A stretch of 64,000 bases of DNA from Selaginella moellendorffii. Taxonomy: Eukaryota > Streptophyta > Lycopodiopsida > Selaginellales > Selaginellaceae. The translations under genes and the position numbers were made by a program. A model generated the notes under the pieces. That model was given only the letters and a program-made list of their open reading frames with translations. It was not told where the DNA came from and did not search any database. The stretch's first letter is position 1; the number at the start of each line of letters is the position of its first letter. Location of the stretch: positions 186,452-250,451 of the forward strand of contig NW_003314411.1 in assembly GCF_000143415.4 (NCBI RefSeq). The letters run 5' to 3'. This document shows, in pieces, positions 1 through 10,763 of this stretch.

Positions 1-1580
1 GTTCTTGATGATGCTATTTAGTTTAAATAATGGTTTTGTTAATCATCCACCCATACTATAGTCCTATAATGAATACTTCCATTTCTACAATGAATTTATT
101 AATCCTTTTATTATGTAGATTAGGTACTTTATATGAGGCAACTAATCATTCATTTGTACCATAGTTCCACAGTGGATACCTTTGTCTGTGGATGCCTTAT
201 AAAATAAAAAATATACTTATAGATGCCTAATTTGTACAATTTTAATTTTAAAGGTAGGAATATACTTTATTCAAGGGTATTGCAGTCCCACAATAAATAC
301 CTTCATCTGTGAATGCCCTACAAGACAAAGGATGTACTTATGGATGCCCAATATGCATAATTTCAATTGTAGGGGTAGGAATATACTTTGTTCAAGGGTA
401 TATTATATTTTAAGTAGCCACTAATTAATGGGAATTGAACTTGTGTTATTTACTCTAATACTACATGTAGCACACTTTATCTCTCTCCTATTAAACTAAT
501 TGGAAAAGAAGCGATTACTTGATAAGAAAGTTTTCAGTATTTTATCCAAGGTTCCAAGGATTCATAGTGATAATATATCCAAATTTCATCATATGATCAC
601 ATATATATTCTTAATATCACCTTAAGAGAAACTTTTTTACTTCATGGGGATTCATATTGATAATTATTAATAATTATCATACTTTTGATCTTTATTCTAT
701 ATTTTTTCTATACTTACTATAACTCTTCTATTCTAAGCAAGCATATAAAACATCAATGTGTGACAAAAAAGTTACATGTCTTTATATTGACTAAAGATTG
801 TAAGATAATATTATCCAATATATGTATAGTTGTGTTTGGATCCAAGTTTATAATACTCCCCTTTATACTATGAAAGGATAATTGAAGTTAATTTTAGCTT
901 TCTACCCATAATTATTTGACTTATTTATAAAAGTTAATGTGTTTGCAATTACTATTAGATATATCCTCTTAAATTCAATGATGTTTCAATATTCTTGTTT
1001 GAAGAGGATTTTGTTAGGCATTGATCTTGTGGCTGAGGTGTTTCACATTTTGACATCTCAATTGAGGATATATTACACTTTTATTATCATCCATAAATTG
1101 ATGGTTTGATAGAATAACTTGTTCAAGGGGATGATCATGAAGTATATCAACTTTTAACATTCAAATTAAGATAGTTATTTACCATATCTTATATATGCAT
1201 ATATCAGAAGGGTGTAGAATTCTATGGTGCTTTACCATATAAACTCTTATATAGTAATAACTTTATATTGCCATCTAAGTTGAGTTTATTTTCAAAATTG
1301 CTACAAGTTGTTAATATTAGGTTTTGGAATCAATATGTAATGAGCATTCTTTCATTAGTTTGAGTGGAGTCTACTAAACATTTAGGCCATATACAAATGG
1401 GATAACAACATTGTTGGGATAATAACATTGCAACCCTTATCATCATCCAATTATGGAGTACAAAATGGATGATTTGATATTGGTTTATTTTCCTAATCCT
1501 ACAGTATATAATTTGGTCCTTGCCTAGTTGAAGGGATTATATCAAATGTTGTGGCATATTAGATTGTAAATTTATGATAT
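1..1580 (+). mobile_element. Decayed Ty3/gypsy pol fragments (family B, copy 0)
   Basis: The first 50 bases read, out of frame in places, as the reverse transcriptase stretch FLMMxFxLNN and match a better preserved copy near 54,973. From about 660 to 1,560 the DNA aligns with the zinc-binding and integrase region of the copies at 51,730-52,560 and 56,120-56,640, including a shared phrase (ATATGTAATGAGCATTCT) near 1,333. Stops and indels occur throughout, so nothing is functional. The AT-rich substitutions fit long exposure to cytosine deamination (inference). The left end is cut by the window edge. Confidence 0.75.
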
Positions 1581-2039
1581 ATACTTTTAGAGGCAATAAC
1601 CTCTGGAGGAGGTGGTGGAATACGAGTGAAATCAAAATAAGTAAGAAACATAAAATATCAAAAGTAAGCCGATGAATAGAGGAAAATTGAGTCAATAAAT
1701 AACCTCAAAGGCGTGAGAAAGCACAAAGAAACACTTAGATGTTGTTAATCTAACTTATTACAAGGGTGTATTGTCTTCTAATGACGACAAAGAAGACAAA
1801 CCTTTGATCCAATTAAAAAAGAAGGATTACATTGATGAGAATAATTAGCAATATAGCAATAAAAATCTTAAGAATAAAAAAGGATGATGAACTTCCTCAT
1901 AAAGAGAATCCTGTAATAAAAATTATAAAACTATATGTTATAAGAAATGAATATAACCAATGAGGATGAAAGCCATAATTAAAAACTTAAGAACTTAAGA
2001 AGAATAAAGACTGATGTATTGAAGAATGTTGAGAATTTA
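1581..2039. other. AT-rich sequence without recognised gene
   Basis: Low-complexity AT-rich DNA between two gypsy remnants. I see no coding frame, RNA gene or terminal repeat. It is probably further decayed transposon sequence. Confidence 0.4.
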
Positions 2040-2420
2040 TAAGCAAACTCAGTAAATGAAAAAAGATCAACTTAATCATCTTATTGATAGAAAATAAAGC
2101 ATCAAAGATATTACTCAACAGTTTAAATAGTATGTTTTGATTATGCATTAGTTTAAAGAGAAGTTGACGATTTACTTTTGATGCAAAGAGAAAAAAAGAA
2201 ACTAGTGCCAAATAGTAGAAAGAAACTACAGCCATTGATTATTAATAATATCATCCAAAATTCTTGAATATGGAAAGTCTTCTTGTAAACAAGCTTAATT
2301 AGCTACTCTTTATCAATTATTTTTTGATAAAGCAAAAAATGTGTCATTTTGAAAAAATAGTTAACCATAATAAAGTTTCTATCAAATCCTTGAAAAGGTG
2401 GAAGATTAGTAAAGAAACCA
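2040..2420 (-). mobile_element. Decayed gypsy integrase core remnant
   Basis: Reading the minus strand from about 2,410 gives a recognisable but broken integrase core. GFDxxFIMVN then FFKMTHFL parallels the common GFDxIxVVVDRFSKMAHF segment, and further on STSxxTNA parallels STAYHPQTNGQ. Several stops and frame changes interrupt it. It lies opposite in orientation to the remnant at 1-1,580, so it is a separate element. Confidence 0.6.
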
Positions 2421-2810
2421 TAGTGATAAAAAAAGTTTGATATTGGTCAAATACAAAATCTCTAAGTGAGGGTGTGAAATAATTGTGTTGAGTAAGAGCA
2501 TTATATTTCCCATTTGCTTTCTTTGAGTGATATCATATATTTACTATATTTTTATATTTATTAAGGAGTAACTATTAGTCACAGTAAAAATCAAACCCTA
2601 AACCTCTACTAATAGGACTTAAACTTAAGATTTACTATGCACTATAGGATTAATAAGATTAAGTTTCTGGAAGTTTTTGGTAAAACTTTACTTATAAGTT
2701 TATTAAGTAGGGTTATAACTTTATCAAAGTCACAATTCCCAATTGATATTCAGTTCTATTGATCTTTGAAATATTAAGCTTCTAAATTTAGGTTTCAATT
2801 GGAAAAGGGG
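2421..2810. other. AT-rich flank of element 1
   Basis: No gene recognised. Its right end is the 5-bp target sequence GTGCA into which element 1 inserted. The sequence just before it (about 2,795) resembles the leader of the 5S-bearing repeats, so the target may have been a repeat copy (weak). Confidence 0.35.
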
Positions 2811-2815
2811 GTGCA
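2811..2815. repeat. Target site duplication of element 1, left copy
   Basis: GTGCA directly precedes the LTR start TGTAAGCC. The same five bases follow the far LTR end at 17,630-17,634. The match shows that 2,816-17,629 is one insertion despite the element nested inside. Confidence 0.9.
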
Positions 2816-3936
2816 TGTAAGCCACAAATTTTTCCATTCCAATTTGCCAACTTACCTCGTCTACCTGTCCAACACTGCCTTGGCGTTTGCTAAGTTCCCT
2901 CACTAAGGTTCCCGCCTATGGTACCAGCTCCTACTTGGTCCTACTTGGTTTCAGCTACTCACTACACGAGCAACGGAGCGTTAGCCATCCATCCAATTTC
3001 CCAATCCCCCTCCCCGGGTTAGACTGGACTTAAAGTTCGGCTACACTCCCCGCAAGCACAAGCAGCCAAGCACACCAAGCCTCCAGGTTCTTAACACCTC
3101 TTGGTACCACAAGACTTGATCATGGGACCCTCTAAATCCTAAGTCTTGGGTGCAACACTTGCTTCGGGACGCCGGGGCGAAACACCGTGGCCTAACAACC
3201 CGGTATGGGTACCTCTACCCCCCCACTTCCATCCCAAAGGAAGGCCCAAGCCCCTAGGGAGGGCGAGGACCAATAAGCCGCATGGTACTCAAGTGGGGCA
3301 CCACTCCACATGAGCTAGGAGCACCGCAATCAGTTTCCCTTTCGGGAGTGGGAGCTGCTCTTGAGCACTTCTTTGGATGGCCCCTCCGGCACCAACCAAG
3401 TCCATGCTCACTCCCACCCAAGGCCCCTCGGTCCTAGTCTCAACCTCAAGTCGGTTTGGAAGCCCCACTAAAGAGTCCCTTCAAAACTGGTTCCTGGACC
3501 TCACTATCCCTACTATACTTTTGGAACCCCCTGCAGCCCCCCCCCCCCGGGAGACGCACGCTTTAGGCTTTCACCCCTTGACCCGTATTAGTATTTGGAC
3601 TTAGTCTCTGGCTCGACCTCATACTCGATTTCGGATCCGACTTCGGATTCGGTCTTGGACTCGATCTTGGACTCGATCTCGGACCCGATCTCGGACCCGA
3701 CCTCGGACTTGACCTTGAACTCGGTCTCGGACCCGATTTCAGATCTCGGACTTCGTCTCGAACTCGGTCCCCGAGTCGGCCTCGGACTCGATTCCGGACT
3801 TTATCTCGAACTCGGTCTCCGAGTTGGTCTTGGACTCGATCTTCGACTTAGTCCCATCCGATGAACTCTTTGTCATTTTGGTCATGCTTTCGGGGTTCCT
3901 TTAGCCTACGACACCTCGGCGAGTTCGTTCCTTACA
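2816..3936 (-). repeat. Element 1 3' LTR
   Basis: About 1,121 bp bounded by TGTAA and TTACA in the plus sense. It aligns with 9,096-9,651 and then, after the nested insertion, 17,009-17,629. It contains a 12-mer tandem tract (3,598-3,852) and a poly-C segment near 3,537. A module at 3,503-3,587 is shared in reverse complement with the LTRs of element 2 and family C. Confidence 0.92.
3598..3852. repeat. 12-mer minisatellite inside element 1 LTR
   Basis: Degenerate head-to-tail copies of a 12-bp unit close to CTCGGACTCGAT. A homologous tract lies in the other LTR at 17,256-17,552. Because 12 is a multiple of three, the array gives long open frames of repeated S-D-P or L-G-L-D residues. These are by-products of the repeat and not genes. 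Confidence 0.85.
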
Positions 3937-3950
3937 ACTCCACCACCCAT
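3937..3950 (-). promoter_or_regulatory. Polypurine tract of element 1
   Basis: On the minus strand GGGTGGTGGAGT directly abuts the 3' LTR start TGTAAGG, as expected for the plus-strand primer. Family C has the same purine tract just before its 3' LTR at 42,186. Confidence 0.7.
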
Positions 3951-4329
3951 AAAAGAAGTTCGATGCCCAAATCAAATGTCTCTCTTTTTAATCCTACAAC
4001 TTGTTGACCATGTCTCCGGGGGCATCCCCCCACTTAGCGGTGTGCTTAAGTTAGCCTCCCTGGCCAAGAGCCCATGACAACGGAATATAGGTGTCCCTAT
4101 ACTCCTCACCTCACCACGCCCTAGTATGGGGTCGGGACTTGAACCCAGCTTTGCTTTACTAGGGGGTTGGGACTCGAACCCAACCTTCGTAGAATACGTC
4201 TACGGATTTGACATCCCCGCAGGGAGTCGGGCGTAGCTCCCTACGCCTGGTCGACCTAGCTAACCCATGCTAATTAGCTTACCTTCGGCGCGCCATCGGG
4301 TCCCAACATATGCCATTGCTCAACTTCTC
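3951..4329 (-). other. Element 1 3' untranslated region with B-box-like motifs
   Basis: No coding sequence. On the minus strand it carries two copies, about 35 bp apart, of a tRNA T-arm-like motif (GGGTTCGAGTCCC and GGGTTCAAGTCCC, around 4,140-4,185). No cloverleaf can be drawn around either, so no tRNA is called. Confidence 0.55.
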
Positions 4330-7300
4330 AAATTGATACTTTTAATTGAACTTTGCATAAGTATATAGAGTTCTGCCTTGCAGAAATTCCTCCACTAGAT
4401 CTCGCGCGTTCACTAGGTTCTCCTCCGGTTCCCATATTGCTTCGCAGTGTGGAAATCTTTTCCACTTCACATGGAACTCTCTCACCTCGCATCCTTGTCG
4501 CTTGCTTTTGCGCGCATTGAGGATGGCTTCGACTTCGTATTCCTCTTCCCCTTGGATAACTTCAGGTAAAGGTTTTACTTAGTCTTTGCGAAGCGGATCC
4601 TCAAAATACGGCTTGAGTAAGTTCACGTGGAACACGGGATGCATCTTCCCCATCTCTCGAGGAAGTCGGAGTCGGTAAGCCACTTTACCGATTCGAGCCT
4701 CAATCTCATAAGGCCCTGCGCACCTGCTTAAGGAACTCAAGATCAATTCATTTACAGGAATACATGTATTTTTACCTTTGGGTCAACTTCTGGCTGATCC
4801 CACTTGGTAGCCTGAGGTTCTTGGTGTTCAGCCACACCTTCTCCCCAGCTTGGAACTCTACATCCCGGCGCTTCTGGTTCGTGTACTTAGTTTGCTTTTG
4901 TTGAGCTCGTTCCAAGGAATCCCTCACTAGATTCCAAATGTTGAGTCTTTCTGCCGTGAATGCCTCCACTGCAGGTAACTCTCCATGATACTCGGCCACG
5001 CCGAGTTCCATAGGACCTTCAATAGCTCGCCCATTGATGACTTCCCATGGACTCACCCCGATGCTCGAATGTGGTGAGTTGTTATAACACATTTCCACAA
5101 GTCCTAAATGACTTACCCAATCGGTCTGGTCTCCCGAGACATAGCATCGCAAATAATCCTCCAGCTGCCTATTCACCCTTTCCGTTTGTCCGTCTGTCAA
5201 GAAGTGTTAGTGCCACCAAACTTGACTTAATACCCCATACCTATCTGTGGGTGATAGGTTGTGCTGAATTTCAACTTAGTGCAATACTGTTCCAGGAGAG
5301 TCCTCCAGAACCTACTAGTGAAGATCTTATCTCGATCTGAGATGATCTCTTCCGGCCTTCCCCGCACTCGAACTAGTTGTTCAAAGAACAACTTCGCCAC
5401 ACCTTCCGCATCCACTTCCATTATGGTGGGTATAAAATGTGCCATTTTCGAAAATCGGTCCACCACCACGAATATCGCATCAAACCCCTCGCTTGGGGGG
5501 AGTCCCGTGATGAAGTCCATCGTAAGACATTTCCACGGACGATCTGGAATTGGGATGCTTTGCAACAAGCCCCCACTAGCCTTAGTCACGACTTTGACCT
5601 GTTGACATGTTAGACATGTCTTTACATAGTCTTTGACGTCCTTAGCCATATCTGGCCAATGGTACTTCCTCTTGAGTAAGCCCATCGTCTTGGGCACTTT
5701 GCCGTGTCCCGCAAGAGGTCCATCATGACACTCTTCTAAGGCTACCCTCCTTAGTTCCCCTTCTGGAACATACACCCCCGTTTGCTTATAATATATAAGT
5801 CCATTGTGTTTCGCATAGCCTGTTTTCTCTTCCGTTGGCAACTCACCTCTCTAGTGAGCTTCCTGTGCCTCTAGATTCCTCAGCAACACTTCTTGTGCTA
5901 GACCATCGTTCTCGTATGCGGTCCGCACATCATCCCAAAAGGTTGCTGTTGCGTTGGATATCGCCAACTTCAAGCTCGCTTTTCAACTTAGCGCATCTGC
6001 CACAATGTTGCTCTTCCCAGGCTTGTACAGAATCTCGCAATCAAACTCGGCCAAAGCATTGGCCCACCAACCTTGTTTTCCCCTCAGGTCGGGCTGTGAC
6101 AAGAAGTGTTTCGTTGCCACATTGTCCGTGTAAACCTTGAAGTGTCTCCCAAGGTAGTGTCGCCACTCCTTGAGTGCCTTGACCATCGCAAACAATTCCT
6201 TCTCATGAGCAGGCCACTTCCGTTGAGCCTTGTCCAACTTCTTCGAGAAGAACACTACTGGATGGTTGTCTTGCTTCAAAACTGCGCCCAACGCAAAGTC
6301 TAAAACATCCATTTCTACCTCAAAGTCTTTACCAAAGTCTGGTAAAGCCAACACGGGAGCCTTCCTCAACTTCCCCTTGAGGTGGGCGAATGCCGCCTCA
6401 TATTCTGCTGTTTATACCATCTTCCCTTTTCCTGTTTGGTCCGTTAAGGGCAGGGCTATTCTCGAATAGTGTCTGATAAACTTTCGATAGTAGTTGCATA
6501 GCCCCAAGACTGCCCTTAACTCGTGTACATTTGATGGTCGCTCCCAATCCTGGATCGCTTGGACCTTCTCAGGGTCCACCTTAAGCCCGTCCTTGCCCAC
6601 CACATGCCTGAGAAACTTTACCTCTTGCTGAGCAAAGTCACATTTGCTCTCTTTAGCATACAGCTGGTGTTCCCTTAGTTTCTCAAACACCTTCGTCAAG
6701 TGTTTGGCATGCTCCTCTAGCATTTCGCTATAGATCAGGATGTCGTCAATATAGACGACCACAAAGTGATCCAAATAGGGTACAAAGATATGGTTCATCA
6801 ACGCCGAAAACGTTGCCGGCGCATTGCATAGCCCGAAGGGCATCACTAGAAACTCGAAGCTCCCATACCTCGTTTGACAGGTGGTCTTCTCGACATCATC
6901 CTCTGCTACCCTGATCTGGTAGTATCCTAACCTTAGGTCAATCCTTAAGAAGTATTTTGCCTTTCCCAACGTATCAAACAGGTCCTCAATCCTTGGCAAA
7001 GGGTACTTGTTCTTCTTTGTATACTTGTTGAGCAACCGGTAGTCTATGCACATGCGCATAGATCTATCTTTCTTTTTCACAAATAGCACCAGCGCCCCAT
7101 ATGGCAACTTGCTCAACCTAACATACCCTTTGTCCACCAACTCCTCTAGTTGGCGCTTGAGCTCTGCGAGTTCTTTTTCGTTCAAACGATAGGGGATAGG
7201 GGGGGGGGGGCGGGGGGGCGAACCACTGCTTCAGCACCCTCGACCAGCTCAATCTTATGTTCTATCGGTCGTGCGGGGGGCACTTCCGTTCCAGTCTTTT

Positions 7301-7433
7301 TGTCACTTCTCACCGAGAGTAAGCACAAAAATGCAGCCTTGGTCCCTTTAGTGAGTTGTCCTCTTGTGGACACCAGGTTCAGGCACGAATCTTTGGCCTT
7401 GCATTGCCCTACCTTTAGATCCTGGGCCTCCAC
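4330..7433 (-). pseudogene. Element 1 pol: protease end, RT, RNase H, integrase, chromodomain (broken)
   Basis: The minus strand encodes consecutive pieces of a chromovirus polyprotein. RT (7,185-6,412) has the YIDDIL catalytic box and [12 protein letters not shown]. RNase H (6,369-5,983) has FKVYTDN and the end YKPGKSNIVADALS. Integrase (5,841-4,772) has the HHCC finger with CLTCQQ, the core MDFITGLPPSEGFD, and YHPQ followed by a broken TDGQTERV. A chromodomain follows in another frame (about 4,560-4,365: EYEVEAIL, FHVKWKRF, EAIWEPEENL). Frameshifts and stops separate the blocks, for example near 6,411, 5,983 and 4,771. A roughly 47-bp insertion flanked by ACAG interrupts the integrase near 5,205-5,250. 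A poly-G run at 7,200-7,215 marks the join to the preceding protease linker. Confidence 0.9.
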
Positions 7434-7448
7434 CCTAGATCTTCTCCC

Positions 7449-9010
7449 TTAGGCATTCGCCAGTACCACAAGGTTCCTACCTTGTCCATGTAGGGCTACC
7501 ACGAATCGATTGAACCAGTCCATCCCGAAGATCACATCAAATCCCGCCATATCCAACACGGTGAAGTCCATGTCTACTTTCCAAGTCCCTACTTTGACTC
7601 TCGCTTGTCGAAGTACCTCATCGGTGCTTTGACTACCTTGAACAAACTCTATAGTCCTTGGTTCACCTAGCCGCTGCACCGTTAATCCAGCCTGCCGGAC
7701 TATGTCTGTAGCCACAAAATTATCCGAATCACCCGTGTTAATAAGGATCTTAACAAAGCTACCTCCGAGCTTCCCTCGGAGGGTTAGTAGATGTCGCAAA
7801 CAACTCTCTACCAAAGTTGCTCGTGTAATGAGTAACTTTGAGTTAGGGGCTGGATCACATACCTCTGTTTGGACTTCACCCGACTTGATGGCCATATTGG
7901 CTCTGGCCTTCTTCGGGTAGGGACATTCCCTCGAAAAGTGTCCCGCTTCACCGCAGTTGTAGCATATGTTATTTCCCACACTGCTATATGACTTGACCTT
8001 CTTATCCGTGGGTTTATCTCTTTTCGCTTGACTCCCCCATGTACTTGCTCGCTGGCCACCGGATTTGCCTTTCCGGAACCCCGAGAACTCATTCTTAGAG
8101 AAACTCTTCTTGAATTTCCCCCTGCTATACGTTCCCCTTGGTTTGGCCCCTTTGCTAAACGTGGATCCCGACCCCGTCGTGTTCCCCTTTCGCAGGTTAT
8201 CGTTGAAATGCACCTTGATGGCCGCATCCAACGCTTCCTTGTAGTTGGTCGGGTTCCAACGCATCACCTCACCGCGAGCCCAGGTTTGCAAACCCGATAT
8301 GAAGGCATGTCTGTGACAAGTATCCTCTTTGCCATGAACCCATTCACATATTCTTGGATGGTTCCAGTCTGCTTCAGCCTACTCAGCTCATCTCTCAGAT
8401 GCAGAGTGGCATTCGGAGGAATGTATGTTGCGCGGATCCTCGCCTTCATCATGTCCCAAGTGGCCACTGGTCCTTCGTTGGCCTCCGTCGTTCTCCACCA
8501 AGACTTGGCATTATCTGCCAAGTATGGTTTTGCACATGGGACCTTCTCCGAGCTCGGTAACCGCAACGCTCGGAAGTAGTCCTCCATATCGTAAAACCAA
8601 TCCTCCACCACCTTATAGTCGTTCACTTTCTTGAAGACTGGTGGAGGCTTTGGTTTGTACTTGGGAACTGCCTGAGGGACTTATTCCACTTCGGTTTGTT
8701 CGACCTTGTCTGGTTTTGCCTCAGTCCCTGCCGAAGGGTCCGCACCTTCTACACTGCCAGCATCCGCAGTCTTTCGCTTTTTCTTCCACTTCTCGTCACG
8801 CTTTAGTTTGCGTATGAGAGTCTCTAGCAAGGCATTGGTCTGCGCCAATTGTCCTTCTAAAACATCCAATCGAGCCTTGGACGACCGAACCTCGCCACCG
8901 GACTCCTGTTTGGAAGTTTCCTCACTAGAGTCCTCCTCATGCAAGGATTCCTCATCCATAGCCTCTTGTTCGACCGGAGGCTCTAGCTCTGGCGGAGGTT
9001 CCATTTCCAC
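7449..9010 (-). pseudogene. Element 1 gag and protease (broken)
   Basis: Starts at the minus-strand ATG at 9,010 with an acidic, coiled-coil-like N terminus. An in-frame TAA at 8,681-8,683 follows, best explained by CAA to TAA. The capsid-like block (8,626-8,264) has WFYDMEDYF and KSWWRTTE, matching the retrotransposon gag family and element 2. The next frame (8,291-7,449) carries an intact CCHC knuckle (CYNCGEAGHFSREC). It then has an aspartic-protease-like region with the active-site equivalent INTGDSDNFVATD and the end VIFGMDWF. The catalytic Asp of the D-T-G triad reads Asn here, so the protease would be dead. Confidence 0.88.
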
Positions 9011-9080
9011 CTGGGTTTACACCCTACCTTTGCCATCTCCCAGCAATCCGCCTCTATCCTTCGCTAGAACTGAGGAAAAG

Positions 9081-9092
9081 GCTCCGATACCA
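9081..9092 (-). promoter_or_regulatory. Primer binding site of element 1
   Basis: On the minus strand TGGTATCGGAGC lies three bases after the LTR end TTACA. It differs by one base from the usual plant initiator-Met tRNA site TGGTATCAGAGC. Confidence 0.85.
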
Positions 9093-9095
9093 AAT

Positions 9096-9656
9096 TGTAA
9101 GCCACAATTTTTTCCATTCCAATTTGCCAACTTACCTTGTCTACCCGTCCAACACTGCCTTGGCGTTTGCTAAGTTCCCTCGCCAAGGTTCCCGCCTATG
9201 GTACAACCTCCTACTTGGTCCTACTTGGTTTCAGCTACTCACTACACGAGCAACGGAGCGTTAGCCATCCATCCACGGATTCCCAAATCTCTCCCAATCC
9301 CCCTCCCCGGGTTAGACTGGACTTAAGGTTCGGCTACACTCCCCGCAAGCACAAGCAGCCAAGCACACCAAGCCTCCAGATTCCTAACACCTCTTGGTAC
9401 CACAAGACTTGATCATGGGACCCTCTAAATCCTAAGTCTTGGGTGCAACACTTGCTTCGGGACGCTGGGGCGAAACACCGTGGCCTAACGACCCGATATG
9501 GGTACCTCTACCCCCCCACTTCCATCCTAAAGGAAGGCCCAAGCCCTTAGGGAGGGCGAAGACCAATGAGCCGCATGGTACTCAAGTGGGGCACCACTCC
9601 ACATGAGCTGGGAGCACCGCAATCATTTTCCCTTTCGGGAGTGGGAGCTGCTCTTA
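9096..9656 (-). repeat. Element 1 5' LTR, first part
   Basis: Aligns with 2,816-3,360 and breaks off after CTGCTCTT where element 2 has inserted. The continuation starts at 17,004. The last five bases, TCTTA, are the left target duplication of element 2. Confidence 0.9.
9652..9656. repeat. Target site duplication of element 2, left copy
   Basis: TCTTA here and TCTTG at 17,004-17,008. The intact LTR at 3,358 reads CTCTTGAGC, so TCTTG is the original target and the left copy has one G-to-A change. Confidence 0.85.
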
Positions 9657-10573
9657 TGTCGCGAATGTGACTTCGGGTATCGAAAGATACTTGTCGACCG
9701 GTCCTTACGGACACTCTCTCCTTACTGCCATGACGGCAGGAGGTCGGTGCTGTTGGTTCCCTTTATTGGCCCCTCTTGTCCAAGTGTTAGTTTACTAGGC
9801 TTAGCATCTGTACTTAGCCAGATGGACATAAGGTAGGAACTCCTATGTGTTTCTAGCTGAGCATTCTCGGCCTGGCTCTTAGTTCTCTTTTGCTCTGTCT
9901 TGCACTGGCTTGGCAAGAACCCTCACATATTGAGACTAGTCCCTCAATATCGCTGGATGATAGCTTACCGTGTCTGCCAAACACTCTCGCTATCACGCCC
10001 TTTGTGTTGGTCTCATTTCGGTCCCAAATGCTATTTATGGAAAGTGTCTAGATTAGCTCATTTGGCATATCTACGGAATGTAGAGATCGGCCTGAACACA
10101 ATGGTGTTCGTCCCGTGTCCAAATTCGCAATCTAAGGACATTCCATATTTAGTAAGTTTCGGACTTGTCCCAGAGACTAACTCCTGGTACTAAGGGAGGC
10201 TTGGGGTGAAAGCCCAAAGCGTGTGTCCCTCAAGGGGGGGGGGGCTGTGGGGGGTTCCAAATGTATAGTAGGGATAGTGGTTGGAATGCATGTCCGACCA
10301 CCTGAGACATTAGTTTGGCTCCCGCTGGGTTGTGTCGCTCCTTGTTCTGCGTCCGGCTTGGGTCTAAGCCCAAGCTCCACGCTGCTCTAGTCAGTGGAGT
10401 ACCTTCCTCCTTGCGTTAGGCCACCAGTATGCCAAAATTGTGCAAGACTCCGTCTGACACCATTTTGCGTGCAGGTGCTGGATACGGGGAGCTGGTGCTC
10501 GTGGAATTGCACCGGACCCTCGTTTCGTAGCGCAACGGGCTTGGAGTTCGGCTCCAAATTCAGGTGCGCTACA
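9657..10573 (+). repeat. Element 2 5' LTR
   Basis: Begins TGTCGCGAATG and ends GCGCTACA, 917 bp. It is nearly identical to 16,087-17,003; differences seen include G/A in the fifth base and single changes near the middle and end. It carries the module of G-run plus CTGTGGGGGGTTCC (about 10,187-10,270) that is shared in reverse complement with element 1. The 97-codon open frame inside it is repeated in the other LTR and shows no protein family signature. Confidence 0.95.
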
Positions 10574-10575
10574 TT

Positions 10576-10587
10576 TGGTATCAGAGG
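10576..10587 (+). promoter_or_regulatory. Primer binding site of element 2
   Basis: TGGTATCAGAGG two bases after the LTR end. Eleven of its twelve bases match the plant initiator-Met tRNA site TGGTATCAGAGC. Confidence 0.9.
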
Positions 10588-10763
10588 ATTGTCTCAGCGA
10601 TTTCTATCCAACTTTTGTCGGATTTTCTGACTCAAGTTGCATACGCAGAGACTTTTCTAGTAGATCCGAAGTGACCTGTGTAGGATTAGTTGGATTGCAC
10701 CATTCGGTAAGAACGTTGTATGCATGTTCAGTTACTGATAGAGGCATGCATGCAGCTAGCGGG

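Noticed and set aside
3598-3852. Regular repeats resembling a CRISPR array
   Set aside because: Units are contiguous 12-mers without spacers, inside a eukaryotic LTR.
4130-4190. tRNA gene suggested by GGTTCGAGTCCC
   Set aside because: No acceptor, D or anticodon stem can be formed around the motif, and it occurs twice in tandem in transposon 3' sequence.
9900-10193. 97-codon open frame present identically at 16,330-16,623
   Set aside because: It lies inside the two LTR copies of element 2, so identity reflects LTR duplication, not selection on a protein.
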